A DNA stretch of 7,722 bases from Sodaliphilus sp050873765 (GCA_050873765.1 JBNMJK010000094.1:1-7722); one strand, 5' to 3'; positions 1 through 6,102 are shown, counted from the first letter of the stretch. Made by a program: numbers and translations. Notes: generated by a model from the sequence alone, not told the origin.

Positions 1-40
1 AAAATAGATTTTGATAAAAGCATAACTATTTGACATACAG

Positions 41-73
41 AAAAAAAAATACCCGATTCGCAATGAATCGGGT
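41..73 (-). terminator. Leftward-facing intrinsic terminator
   Basis: A perfect 9-bp stem, ACCCGATTC (51-59) with GAATCGGGT (65-73), closes a 5-nt loop. On the minus strand it is followed by an uninterrupted T9 (the A run at 41-49), so it stops transcription running right to left. On the plus strand it is followed by AAGGGGC, so it is not a plus-strand terminator. No minus-strand gene is visible to its right, so it either ends an unseen minus-strand small RNA or sits in the leader of a leftward gene beyond the window edge. Confidence 0.75.
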
Positions 74-150
74 AAGGGGCAATATATCATTTCTTCTACT
101 TTAAATGAAAGAGCCGTGGTGAAAATGACGCTACAAACACAAATTTTTGT

Positions 151-158
151 TACATTTG
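151..158 (+). promoter_or_regulatory. Possible -7 box for the leader/ncRNA
   Basis: TAcaTTTG at 151-158 matches the Bacteroidetes -7 consensus TAnnTTTG exactly. No clear TTTG -33 box lies 19-21 bp upstream, so this is a half-supported promoter. It would start a transcript near base 164-166, exactly where the first arm (GAGG, 165-168) of the proposed end-closing helix begins. Confidence 0.45.
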
Positions 159-363
159 CATTATGAGGCTGCTGGAGCTGAAAAATTGCGCCATCAGTTT
201 CGTGCTTACATACATATCAAAGAAAAGCGTTCCGCTTTTTATCCTTTTCAAGGAAATCGCCAATTTTCTAACACCAGAAGGATAAGAGCCACAGATGGAA
301 CGTTCAAGCATGCTTGTATCCACCCTCACCTATCGTTGAGAGGTTTCCGATATATCGGCTTGG

Positions 364-453
364 GCGTGAGGGTGGGCTGTATTATTTCTGGTAAGGTGTT
401 TGGCGATACCTCTTGAAAAGTAATCAGTGGCATTTCCTCACGCTTTATTTTTT
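364..453 (+). terminator. Possible attenuator-type terminator in the leader
   Basis: GCGTGAGG (364-371) is perfectly complementary to CCTCACGC (436-443), which is followed immediately by the T-rich run 444-453 (TTTATTTTTT). That is the form of an intrinsic terminator, although the 64-nt loop is long; it contains its own small hairpin (394-399/406-411). The left arm overlaps the right arm of the stem 320-329/366-375, so the two folds cannot coexist. Confidence 0.35.
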
Positions 454-459
454 GCACCA

Positions 460-481
460 GCCCTCGCGGAGGAAAGAGGGC
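460..481 (+). promoter_or_regulatory. Hairpin presenting the HTH gene's ribosome-binding site
   Basis: GCCCTC (460-465) pairs with GAGGGC (476-481), leaving a 10-nt loop that holds GGAGG (468-472), ten bases before the ATG at 483. A real Shine-Dalgarno is unusual among the genes of this window, and it supports the start at 483 over the internal ATG at 504. The left arm is also needed for the proposed end-closing helix of the leader, so RBS presentation and leader closure compete. Confidence 0.45.
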
Positions 482-482
482 C

Positions 483-746
483 ATGAAGAAAACAAAACTG
501 TCAATGAAAACCGTTAACGTAGGAGTTATTTTTAAGGAATATGTGGAAAATCATGGCGTGCCGCCCAAATGGCTGGCAGAGCAGCTCAACTGCCACCGCA
601 CCAACCTCTACAAAATTTTCAAGAAGCCGCATATCGACACCTTCACCATCCAAAAGTTCAGCGAAGCCCTCAACCACAACTTTTTCGACGACATTTCCAC
701 ACAATACACCCGCCTCGCCCAAGAGCCGCCACACAGCGAAGACTAA
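483..746 (+). CDS. Small XRE-type helix-turn-helix DNA-binding protein
   Basis: An 87-aa cytoplasmic protein without signal peptide, of the short XRE-like regulator type common in Bacteroidetes. The HTH covers about residues 26-65: VPPKWLAEQLN (26-36) forms the first helices, CHRTNLYKIFK (37-47) is the likely recognition helix, and IDTFTIQKFSEALNHNFF (51-68) gives the following helix and the ALNHNFF ending typical of these proteins. It probably binds DNA as a dimer. The ATG at 483 is chosen because GGAGG lies ten bases upstream; ATG 504 (residue 8) is an alternative. It follows a structured leader with two perfect 12-bp palindromes (305-316, 347-358) that could be operators. It precedes the envelope operon by 92 bp, but that operon has its own promoter, so control of it is only a positional inference. 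The target is unknown. Confidence 0.85.
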   Translation: MKKTKLSMKTVNVGVIFKEYVENHGVPPKWLAEQLNCHRTNLYKIFKKPHIDTFTIQKFSEALNHNFFDDISTQYTRLAQEPPHSED

Positions 747-762
747 TCCGCTACACATCGTA

Positions 763-770
763 CCCCCCCC
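763..770 (+). repeat. C8 homopolymer tract upstream of the operon promoter
   Basis: Eight consecutive C residues lie in the intergenic gap, 14 bp upstream of the -33 box (785-788). The tract is outside any gene, so slippage would change promoter geometry rather than a reading frame. Confidence 0.6.
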
Positions 771-784
771 AGCAACGCATTTTC

Positions 785-817
785 TTTGCCACCTGTCTGA
801 TTTTACTGTTACTTTGC
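785..817 (+). promoter_or_regulatory. Bacteroidetes-type promoter of the envelope operon
   Basis: A TTTG -33 box (785-788) is separated by 21 bp from a -7 box TACTTTGC (810-817), one base short of the ideal TAnnTTTG but of a form often seen in Bacteroidales. It predicts a start in the low 820s and a leader of only about 15 bases before the ATG at 839. No Shine-Dalgarno is present; the region before the start is A/T-rich. Confidence 0.65.
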
Positions 818-838
818 AATTGTAAAAAAATCATAATT

Positions 839-1366
839 ATGCAAAGTAACAGACTCAGCACCTTCTTATTTTTATGTATTGCCTCCTTTTTACTTGTCAA
901 TCCTCTTGCAGCAAAAAAGAAATACAAATTTAAGCTCACCGGCGACTACGCCATTGAGCAAAAAAGAGGCGGAATAAACGGCACTAAAGTTGTTAAATCG
1001 TGGGCTGTTGCAAAAAACGCCGACAAAGCGATAGAAAAAGCAAAAGAAAATGCCATAGCAGCAGCCATATTCACGGGCTATCAAGCCAACCCCAATCCAA
1101 GCATCGGGGCTTATGAAGTGCCTGCCTTGTGCAGCAACCCTGAAGAAACCTTCTACAACAATCAAGACTTTTTTGAAGACTTTTTCACAGGCAAAGTATA
1201 TCTCAACTATGTGCATGAGGTAAACTCTGCCTACCCTTCGGGTGAGAACAACATATCCACACCAAGCGGAAGACGAGTGGGCATTCTGCTCGTTGTGGAA
1301 TACAGCGCATTAAGAAAGCATCTTGAAGATGCACACATTATTAAAGGATTAAACCGATTCCAATAA
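839..1366 (+). CDS. Exported 175-aa protein of unknown function (operon gene 1)
   Basis: A 175-aa secreted protein. Residues 1-25 form a signal peptide (N/R start, hydrophobic core FLFLCIASFLLV, cleavage near PLAA before KKK). The mature part has a helix-rich segment (KVVKSWAVAKNADKAIEKAK, 50-69) followed by AIAAAIFTGY (72-81), an acidic aromatic stretch (FFEDFFTG, 111-118) and a conserved-looking ending, RRVGILLVVEYSALRKHLED (145-164) then IIKGL. I recall similar exported Bacteroides proteins with this ending, but none with a known function. The frame is open back to about 569, but that part overlaps the HTH gene and the promoter; ATG 839 is chosen because it follows the promoter and begins the signal peptide. 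It is the first gene of the unit, 12 bp from the next. Confidence 0.85.
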   Translation: MQSNRLSTFLFLCIASFLLVNPLAAKKKYKFKLTGDYAIEQKRGGINGTKVVKSWAVAKNADKAIEKAKENAIAAAIFTGYQANPNPSIGAYEVPALCSNPEETFYNNQDFFEDFFTGKVYLNYVHEVNSAYPSGENNISTPSGRRVGILLVVEYSALRKHLEDAHIIKGLNRFQ

Positions 1367-1378
1367 TATACATACAAA

Positions 1379-2341
1379 ATGAAAAAAGCCATATTCATCA
1401 TAAGCACATTTATGGTGTGTTTTTTGCAAATGATGGGACAACAGCAACCAATGGTCATGATCATTCCCGACGACAATTGGTGCGTGAGAAATGGATATGT
1501 ACTCGACAGCACTTCTATCCCCGACTACAACAAAGCGCTCGGCGATGAAAATATGTCGATGATGATTACAGCAATGGGTGGAATAATGGCCGACAGGGGC
1601 TACAACCTCACCGACCTTGCCGCAGTACTCGAGGACTTGAAAAACGAAAAGGCCTTAGACGAAACTCACCTATCGAAAGGTGATGGGCAAGTGGCTGAGT
1701 CGGAATTAGACCAGGTGCTCAGAAAATCACAAGCCGACATTATAGTAAAACTCGGTTGTCAAGAAGAAAGAATGGGACCACGCGCCTATCTGAAATTTGA
1801 AGTGAAATCTGTGGACGCAGCATCGCTCAAGCAAATTGGTGGCGAGGTGGGCAACTCCGCAGCAAGCGGTGTGCCCATTCCTACACTGCTCAAAGAATGT
1901 GCCAATGGATTTATGGATCATTTCTGCGCCAACATTTCCCGAAATTTAGACGACATTGAAGCTCATGGCCGAGAGGGAAGCGCCACATTTGTGATTGCAG
2001 ACGACTGCCCTATTCGCAGTTTTGAGTCGGAAGTGGAATTCCAAGGTGAGCATGGCGAATTTGCAGAATTAATCGACTATTGGCTTAACGAGAACACGGT
2101 GAATGGTCAATTCACACAAACCATAAAGACGAGAAACAAGCTCAGCTACAAGCAGGTGCGCTTTCCACATTATGGCAAGGCCAAATCCGGGTTTGGAAAA
2201 TTAGGCAAGCCAAGGGCCTTAACAATGCAAGATTTCATTAAAGCAATTTCCGATGTTCTTCCAGCAGGAGTATCCATGTCCACCACACCTATTGGGCAAG
2301 GAAAGGTGCATGTGGTGTTTGGCGGCCAGTCTAACTTATAA
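1379..2341 (+). CDS. Exported DUF6175-like protein (operon gene 2)
   Basis: A 320-aa secreted protein with a signal peptide over residues 1-20 (KK, then IFIISTFMVCFLQMMG, mature start QQQP). The opening MVMIIPDDNWCVRNGY (25-40), the segment GGIMADRGYNLTDLAAVLED and the ADIIVKLG strand followed by GPRAYLKFEVKSVDAAS match the Bacteroidales family I know as DUF6175; the family is recalled from memory and the number should be confirmed. The alternation of a helix predicting 'degree of freshness' of a residue pair (SQADIIVKLG) with beta strands resembles periplasmic CsgG/TolB-type folds, which is inference. No lipobox or membrane anchor follows the signal, so it is probably periplasmic. Spacing of 12 bp to both neighbours indicates co-transcription and a shared task. 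No enzyme motif is visible. Confidence 0.85.
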   Translation: MKKAIFIISTFMVCFLQMMGQQQPMVMIIPDDNWCVRNGYVLDSTSIPDYNKALGDENMSMMITAMGGIMADRGYNLTDLAAVLEDLKNEKALDETHLSKGDGQVAESELDQVLRKSQADIIVKLGCQEERMGPRAYLKFEVKSVDAASLKQIGGEVGNSAASGVPIPTLLKECANGFMDHFCANISRNLDDIEAHGREGSATFVIADDCPIRSFESEVEFQGEHGEFAELIDYWLNENTVNGQFTQTIKTRNKLSYKQVRFPHYGKAKSGFGKLGKPRALTMQDFIKAISDVLPAGVSMSTTPIGQGKVHVVFGGQSNL

Positions 2342-2353
2342 ATCACTAAAGTC

Positions 2354-3343
2354 ATGATTAAAAAGATATTGTTTATCACTATGCTCCTATTGGCTTTATC
2401 AGCCAAGCCACAGAGCATCGAATTAGGCAAAATCGTGTTGAATCCATATATGGAGGCAACCGATAATCCCAATCAGCTTAGAGCCAACAAAATTTTGCTC
2501 ACCAAGCTCAATCAAATCATCACCAAAAACGGCATGGCTGGCGCAGGAATCGACGACAGGTTCATCATCACTGCCAACACGGTGGAACTTGAAACCACCA
2601 TCACCGCCACAGCTCCAGCTAAATATGTGAGCACATTAATGGTTACCGTTTATCTCGGCGATGCCATCGAGGGGACCCTCTTTTCCCAATGGAGCAAAGA
2701 GATACATGCTGTGGGCGACAGCAAATACGACTGCTACGCTAACGCTTACCGAAAAATAAACGCTAATGAGAGCGGTCTCGCCAGCATGCTGGAAGATGGG
2801 AAAAGAAAAATTGTGCAATATTACGAAAAGTTTGGCGATCAAATAATCGCAAGTGCACAGGCCGAGGCAAAAGCCGGCGACTACGACAAGGCTATCAGCC
2901 AACTGATGTCGATACCTGCCGTTTGTGGCTCTTACAGCAAAGCCATGCAGCTGGCGGGGAAATTCGGCACAGAGGCCTATGAAAAAAGCAATATGAAATT
3001 GATAGCCACTGCGCGAGCACAATGGTCGGCCAACCCCAATGCCGATGGCGCCTCAGAAGCCAAAAGCACCTTGGCGCGAATTGAAATGCCATCAGAAAAC
3101 GTATTGAACCAGGCCAAACTGCTAAGCGATGCCATAGCAAAGCGCCTAAAGGCTGTTGATGACAGGCAATTCGCTTTAGAAAAAGAGCAAGCGCAACATG
3201 AAATGAACATGGAGAAGAAACGCGTTGCCAATCAACACCGCGAACAGATGGCGTCGATTCAATCAGCCGAAAATATAGCAGTTGCATACTATAAAAGCCG
3301 GCCAAAGCGAATTTACAACATTCGCCACTACCATTGGTGGTAA
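2354..3343 (+). CDS. Exported TPR-like/coiled-coil protein (operon gene 3)
   Basis: A 329-aa secreted protein with a signal peptide of about 20 residues (MIKKILFITMLLLALSAKPQ). The N-terminal domain (about 21-160) has the pattern helix LLTKLNQIITKNG (48-60), DDRFIITANTV (67-77), LMVTVYLGDA (95-104), then KRKIVQYYEKFG (150-161), which looks like a CsgG-related periplasmic fold. Residues 165-200 (AEAKAGDYDKAISQLMSIP) resemble one TPR unit. Residues 255-305 are a charged, probably coiled-coil helix rich in E, K and Q. The protein ends in an unusual aromatic/basic tail, RIYNIRHYHWW (319-329). I recall Bacteroides relatives with the same architecture and a WW ending, all uncharacterised. Likely periplasmic. 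The next gene follows after 89 bp with no clear promoter or terminator between. Confidence 0.85.
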   Translation: MIKKILFITMLLLALSAKPQSIELGKIVLNPYMEATDNPNQLRANKILLTKLNQIITKNGMAGAGIDDRFIITANTVELETTITATAPAKYVSTLMVTVYLGDAIEGTLFSQWSKEIHAVGDSKYDCYANAYRKINANESGLASMLEDGKRKIVQYYEKFGDQIIASAQAEAKAGDYDKAISQLMSIPAVCGSYSKAMQLAGKFGTEAYEKSNMKLIATARAQWSANPNADGASEAKSTLARIEMPSENVLNQAKLLSDAIAKRLKAVDDRQFALEKEQAQHEMNMEKKRVANQHREQMASIQSAENIAVAYYKSRPKRIYNIRHYHWW

Positions 3344-3432
3344 CGATGGAGGGCTCTAACAGTAAGCAAAAAATCACTCCTCCTCTGATTTATGATTTCA
3401 AATAACTAATTAAACCAAATAAAAAAACCAAA

Positions 3433-5001
3433 ATGAAAAAAAATTTCACAATTCTTATCGCTTCAGTAATTGCAATAGGAATCTCAACAAATGTTGAAGC
3501 TAAGAAAAAAGTGTTCTACGACTCTAAGAGCCAACTTATTGGTATAAGTGGTGATTACGAAAGCTTGGCTGTCCATGGAATGGAATACAAAGTATTTAAT
3601 AACCCAGTGGCTTTGCCAAGCGACTTCAAGCTTGAATTGCCCGAAAATCCCAAAAAAGGCTACGAGAAAGAAGAGGACAAAGAAAAAATTGCTCAAATGG
3701 AAAACAGCCTCAACAACTATCGTGTAGGAAAGCAAGTGTTAGACTATTTGTTTGATTACAACGGAAATTCACTACACATCGACCGTCTGCAAGACCGGGC
3801 ATTACGCAATGCGCAATTCCTCGATGCTGAATATGTGAAAGCCACATTGGCAGGCAAAGACGACATAGCAAACGCATTAACAGAAGATGAATATTTAAAG
3901 CCAATTGTAAAAAACAACTTCATCTATTTAGAGCAACGACAAGACAAAAGCGACATCTTCTTCGTTATATTCCGCGTAAACATCAACGAGCAAACGCTAA
4001 CCGATGTGTATAACAGCTGGGACAATATGGAACAATACAATGCCATCAACCCTACAGTGTCGTATGTGTGCTGCGGGCAAGCCGATGAAGACAAACTGGT
4101 GGCCAAAATAGCAGAAGAGTGTCCAGAGTTTGCAATCAGAGGTCAGCTAAAAAGCAGAAACCCAGCAACTGCATACCTTGGCACTGGCTCTGGAGCAAAA
4201 TTAGGTGACCGAGTTCTTATCTACCGCCAATTTGCCGATGAGCAAGGCGACATGTATTCAAAAGTGGTGTCGCATGCTCGAATCAACGACATTAGCGACG
4301 GCAACAGCCAGCTCTATTTCATCGGTGGCACAAAAGGTAGTAAAGAGCAAGGCGACATTGTGGTCCTCTCACCCGACAAAAGAATCGGACTAACCTTTGA
4401 GGGCAATTATGGCACCACTGGATGGTATGGCGCAAGCTTCACCGGCGACTATTTAGTGTGCAATATTAAAAAGACTGCTTTTAATGTATATGCCATGATT
4501 GATGTGAGAGCAGACTTTTCTAATAAACTTAAAAAAGGAAGAGATCTCTATTTCGACAATGGCGCAAAACTGAGATTCACAAAACCATTAATTCTTGATT
4601 TTGGCTTAGGTCTTGGTATCGGCTACACGTTCTTAGGGCGAATGGAAGTGGTACCCTACGCTAAATGCCAATACGAACTTGCATACTTCTTAAACAAGGA
4701 AACCAGGGGAAGCAGTGATGAAAAAGCCGACTTAATGTCGCATGCAATCCGTGTGCCATTAGGCGCAAAATTAAATATCAACATCTGCTACCCAGTGCAA
4801 TTGACTCTCGGTGTAGATTACTCATTAATGTTTGGCTTAAACGTTGTAAAGGACGGCGACATTGAATATTCTGGAAATAATAGTAATGACACCGGGCACT
4901 GGACATTGAACTACAAATGGCTCAAAGACAACATCTATAAGCCCAATGACGTGAAGCGAAACAACCTCACCTTCCATGCCGGCATCAGGGTGTTCTTCTA
5001 A
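3433..5001 (+). CDS. FlgT-C-like domain plus outer-membrane beta-barrel protein (operon gene 4)
   Basis: A 522-aa outer-membrane protein. Residues 1-23 are a signal peptide (cleavage after VEA before KKK). Residues 24-240 form a soluble alpha/beta region, with strand FFVIFRVN (176-183) and helix DKLVAKIAEECP (220-231). About 245-313 (AYLGTGSGAKLGDRVLIYRQ and onward to QGDIVVLSP) follows the 'x-G-x-GAKLGDR-hhhYR' pattern of flagellar-assembly FlgT C-terminal-like small beta domains. From about 316 to the end, alternating strands with aromatic girdles (LILDFGLGLGIGYTF, 386-400; VQLTLGVDYSLMFGL, 455-469) look like an 8-10 strand barrel, and the terminal HAGIRVFF ends in the aromatic residue used as an outer-membrane assembly signal. 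Probably the membrane anchor or pore of the complex formed with the three upstream proteins; this role is inference. An intrinsic terminator follows at 5057. Confidence 0.85.
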   Translation: MKKNFTILIASVIAIGISTNVEAKKKVFYDSKSQLIGISGDYESLAVHGMEYKVFNNPVALPSDFKLELPENPKKGYEKEEDKEKIAQMENSLNNYRVGKQVLDYLFDYNGNSLHIDRLQDRALRNAQFLDAEYVKATLAGKDDIANALTEDEYLKPIVKNNFIYLEQRQDKSDIFFVIFRVNINEQTLTDVYNSWDNMEQYNAINPTVSYVCCGQADEDKLVAKIAEECPEFAIRGQLKSRNPATAYLGTGSGAKLGDRVLIYRQFADEQGDMYSKVVSHARINDISDGNSQLYFIGGTKGSKEQGDIVVLSPDKRIGLTFEGNYGTTGWYGASFTGDYLVCNIKKTAFNVYAMIDVRADFSNKLKKGRDLYFDNGAKLRFTKPLILDFGLGLGIGYTFLGRMEVVPYAKCQYELAYFLNKETRGSSDEKADLMSHAIRVPLGAKLNINICYPVQLTLGVDYSLMFGLNVVKDGDIEYSGNNSNDTGHWTLNYKWLKDNIYKPNDVKRNNLTFHAGIRVFF

Positions 5002-5056
5002 AGAAAAGCAACACCTTTAACCATAACACATAAAGGTTAATTTAAGGTTAGTAGTG

Positions 5057-5094
5057 AAATATGCCGGGCACTCAATTGGGGTTCGGCATATTTT
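5057..5094 (+). terminator. Intrinsic terminator of the envelope operon
   Basis: AAATATGCCG (5057-5066) pairs perfectly with CGGCATATTT (5084-5093). The loop can continue the stem by ACTC/GGGT (5070-5073 with 5079-5082, one G-U). The hairpin runs into TATTTTC. It lies 56 bp after the stop codon at 5001 and separates the operon from the lipoprotein gene. Since the stem is A/T-flanked, it may also work in reverse. Confidence 0.8.
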
Positions 5095-5145
5095 CTCATT
5101 CATTCAGAAGTGATTTATTAACGGACTTAAACATATTACTGACTT

Positions 5146-5883
5146 ATGAAAAAATTTTTATTTATTCTTTTAGGATTGATTAGCCTATCGCTCGTAGTGC
5201 CTGGGTGCGGGCCATCAAAGGCAGAACTGGCTGAGAAGGCTCGGCAGGACAGTATTCGCACCGCCGACAGCATTGCGGCCGTGAAGAAAGAGAAAGCTCG
5301 GCAAGACAGCATCAAAGCCGCCATCAAAGACAGCCTTGAATGGGTGAACTTCACCACGCCCGACCTCCGCACATTCAACCTCCACGGCCACGTGAAAAGC
5401 GTGAAGTGTAATTCCGACTATGGGAATAGTTATGAACCTGACTGTCCTTCGTTGTCGTTCACTAAAAGCGGTAAAGCTATCATCGAATCAAAATTCTCAG
5501 TTAAGAGAGACAAAAAAGGACGACTTAAAGAGATGGAAACAGAAAATTTCAATCCAAACCTCTTTTTTGAATATAACAAACAAGGCTTCGTCAGAAAATT
5601 TGGATATGGCACATGGAATTCCGGAATAACCTACACATACAGATACGATGATAAAGGCAAAATTATCAGTTATTCATACGAAGAGGCTTTAAGAGGTGAT
5701 AGTGGAAATGGCAAAATCACCTATTTAGCTTTCGACAAATACGGCAACTGGACAAAAGCGAAATTAAAAAACGTCTGGAAAGAATTAGAGATTTTTGCTG
5801 AAGAGGAAGGAAAATATAGCACTGGAAAAAATACACAAATTGTGACCCGCACCATCACCTACTACGAGCGTGAGAAAAAATGA
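5146..5883 (+). CDS. Lipoprotein with YD-like repeats
   Basis: A 245-aa lipoprotein. A signal peptide (MKKFLFILLGLISLSLVV) ends in the lipobox VPGC with the lipidated Cys at 21. The residues after it (GPSK) lack the acidic cluster of the Bacteroidetes surface-export signal, so it probably faces the periplasm. Residues 25-65 form a charged helical linker with the octapeptide EKARQDSI at 30-37 and again at 49-56. The C-terminal part carries loosely spaced YD-like units: RDKKGRL (121), FEYNKQGFV (141), YRYDDKGKI (165) and FDKYGNWTK (196), as in short RHS/YD-type beta proteins of Bacteroidetes. Its ligand or partner is unknown. It sits behind the operon terminator and has no close same-strand partner, so it appears monocistronic; no good promoter was seen in the 50 bp before it. 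Confidence 0.85.
   Translation: MKKFLFILLGLISLSLVVPGCGPSKAELAEKARQDSIRTADSIAAVKKEKARQDSIKAAIKDSLEWVNFTTPDLRTFNLHGHVKSVKCNSDYGNSYEPDCPSLSFTKSGKAIIESKFSVKRDKKGRLKEMETENFNPNLFFEYNKQGFVRKFGYGTWNSGITYTYRYDDKGKIISYSYEEALRGDSGNGKITYLAFDKYGNWTKAKLKNVWKELEIFAEEEGKYSTGKNTQIVTRTITYYEREKK
5233..5313 (+). repeat. Imperfect 24-bp tandem-type repeat inside the lipoprotein linker
   Basis: Bases 5233-5256 and 5290-5313 match at 20 of 24 positions and both encode EKARQDSI. The four differences are all silent third-position changes, so the peptide has been kept while the DNA drifted. The linker length may vary between strains. Confidence 0.75.
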
Positions 5884-6102
5884 CGCGCCACATTCCCCTG
5901 ATTAAACGCCAAAACGTTTGCTCAAGCTCTTTGACGTAAGGCTTCAACAGGCTTCGCAACATAAACGAAAGCATGCACATTATGCGCAGTTAGTTGTGCA
6001 TAATGTGCATTTATCATATCAAAATATTCTAAACCCCTTATTTCAAACCACATCTCACAAAAAAAACATTAATGAGATTAATCCAATTTTTCTTTCCTAT
6101 TA
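5884..6102. other. Non-coding spacer between lipoprotein and TA module
   Basis: About 220 bases without a convincing gene. They hold a small stem AAACG/CGTTT (5904-5908 with 5915-5919), a doubled GGCTTC (5940-5945 and 5950-5955) and the long hairpin at 5973-6010. Beyond the hairpin the sequence becomes A/T-rich and leads into the mntA promoter. No direct repeats suggesting a transposon end were seen. Confidence 0.6.
5973..6010. terminator. Long near-perfect hairpin, possible bidirectional terminator
   Basis: ATGCACATTATGCGCA (5973-5988) and TGTGCATAATGTGCAT (5995-6010) form a 16-bp stem with a single G-U pair and a 6-nt loop, 90 bp after the lipoprotein stop. The following TTTATC is only a weak T run, so termination may be poor; a protein-binding palindrome is the alternative. 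Confidence 0.5.

Larger units (their letters stand above)
164..482 (+). ncRNA. Candidate structured RNA or regulatory leader upstream of the HTH gene
   Basis: This stretch of about 320 bases has no convincing reading frame but many complementary segments. AAAAGCG (223-229) pairs with CGCTTTT (233-239). TATCCTT (240-246) pairs with AAGGATA (278-284). CCACCCTCAC (320-329) pairs perfectly with GTGAGGGTGG (366-375). AGGTGT (394-399) pairs with ATACCT (406-411). The two ends can join through GAGG/CCTC (165-168 with 462-465) and GCTGG/CCAGC (171-175 with 457-461), continued by AAAAAT/ATTTTT (181-186 with 447-452) and GCG/CGC (188-190 with 441-443). Some pairings exclude each other, as expected of an attenuator. 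It could be an independent ncRNA (a Bacteroidetes 6S-like RNA should be tested) or the 5' leader of the regulator gene. The pairings were found by eye; covariation has not been tested. Confidence 0.45.

Noticed and set aside
147..416. An 89-codon plus-strand frame starting with TTG
   Set aside because: It has no in-frame ATG, its start lies within the predicted -7 box, and its composition follows the palindromes and stems rather than a protein pattern.
466..480. GGAGGAAAG resembling the conserved RNase P RNA segment
   Set aside because: Only a short match; the following bases and the rest of the RNase P core are absent, and a ribosome-binding site explains it.
501..758. An 85-codon minus-strand frame
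   Set aside because: Antisense shadow of the HTH gene, with a low-complexity Val/Glu pattern.
569..838. Upstream open extension of the 175-aa gene's frame
   Set aside because: It overlaps the HTH gene in another frame and runs through the promoter; the real start at 839 begins a clear signal peptide.
2895..3377. A 160-codon minus-strand frame
   Set aside because: It is antisense to the well-supported 329-aa exported protein and shows no motif or promoter.
3344..3432. Possible separate promoter or terminator between operon genes 3 and 4
   Set aside because: No TAnnTTTG box and no stem with a T run; only a weak GGAGG/CCTCC complementarity with a long loop.
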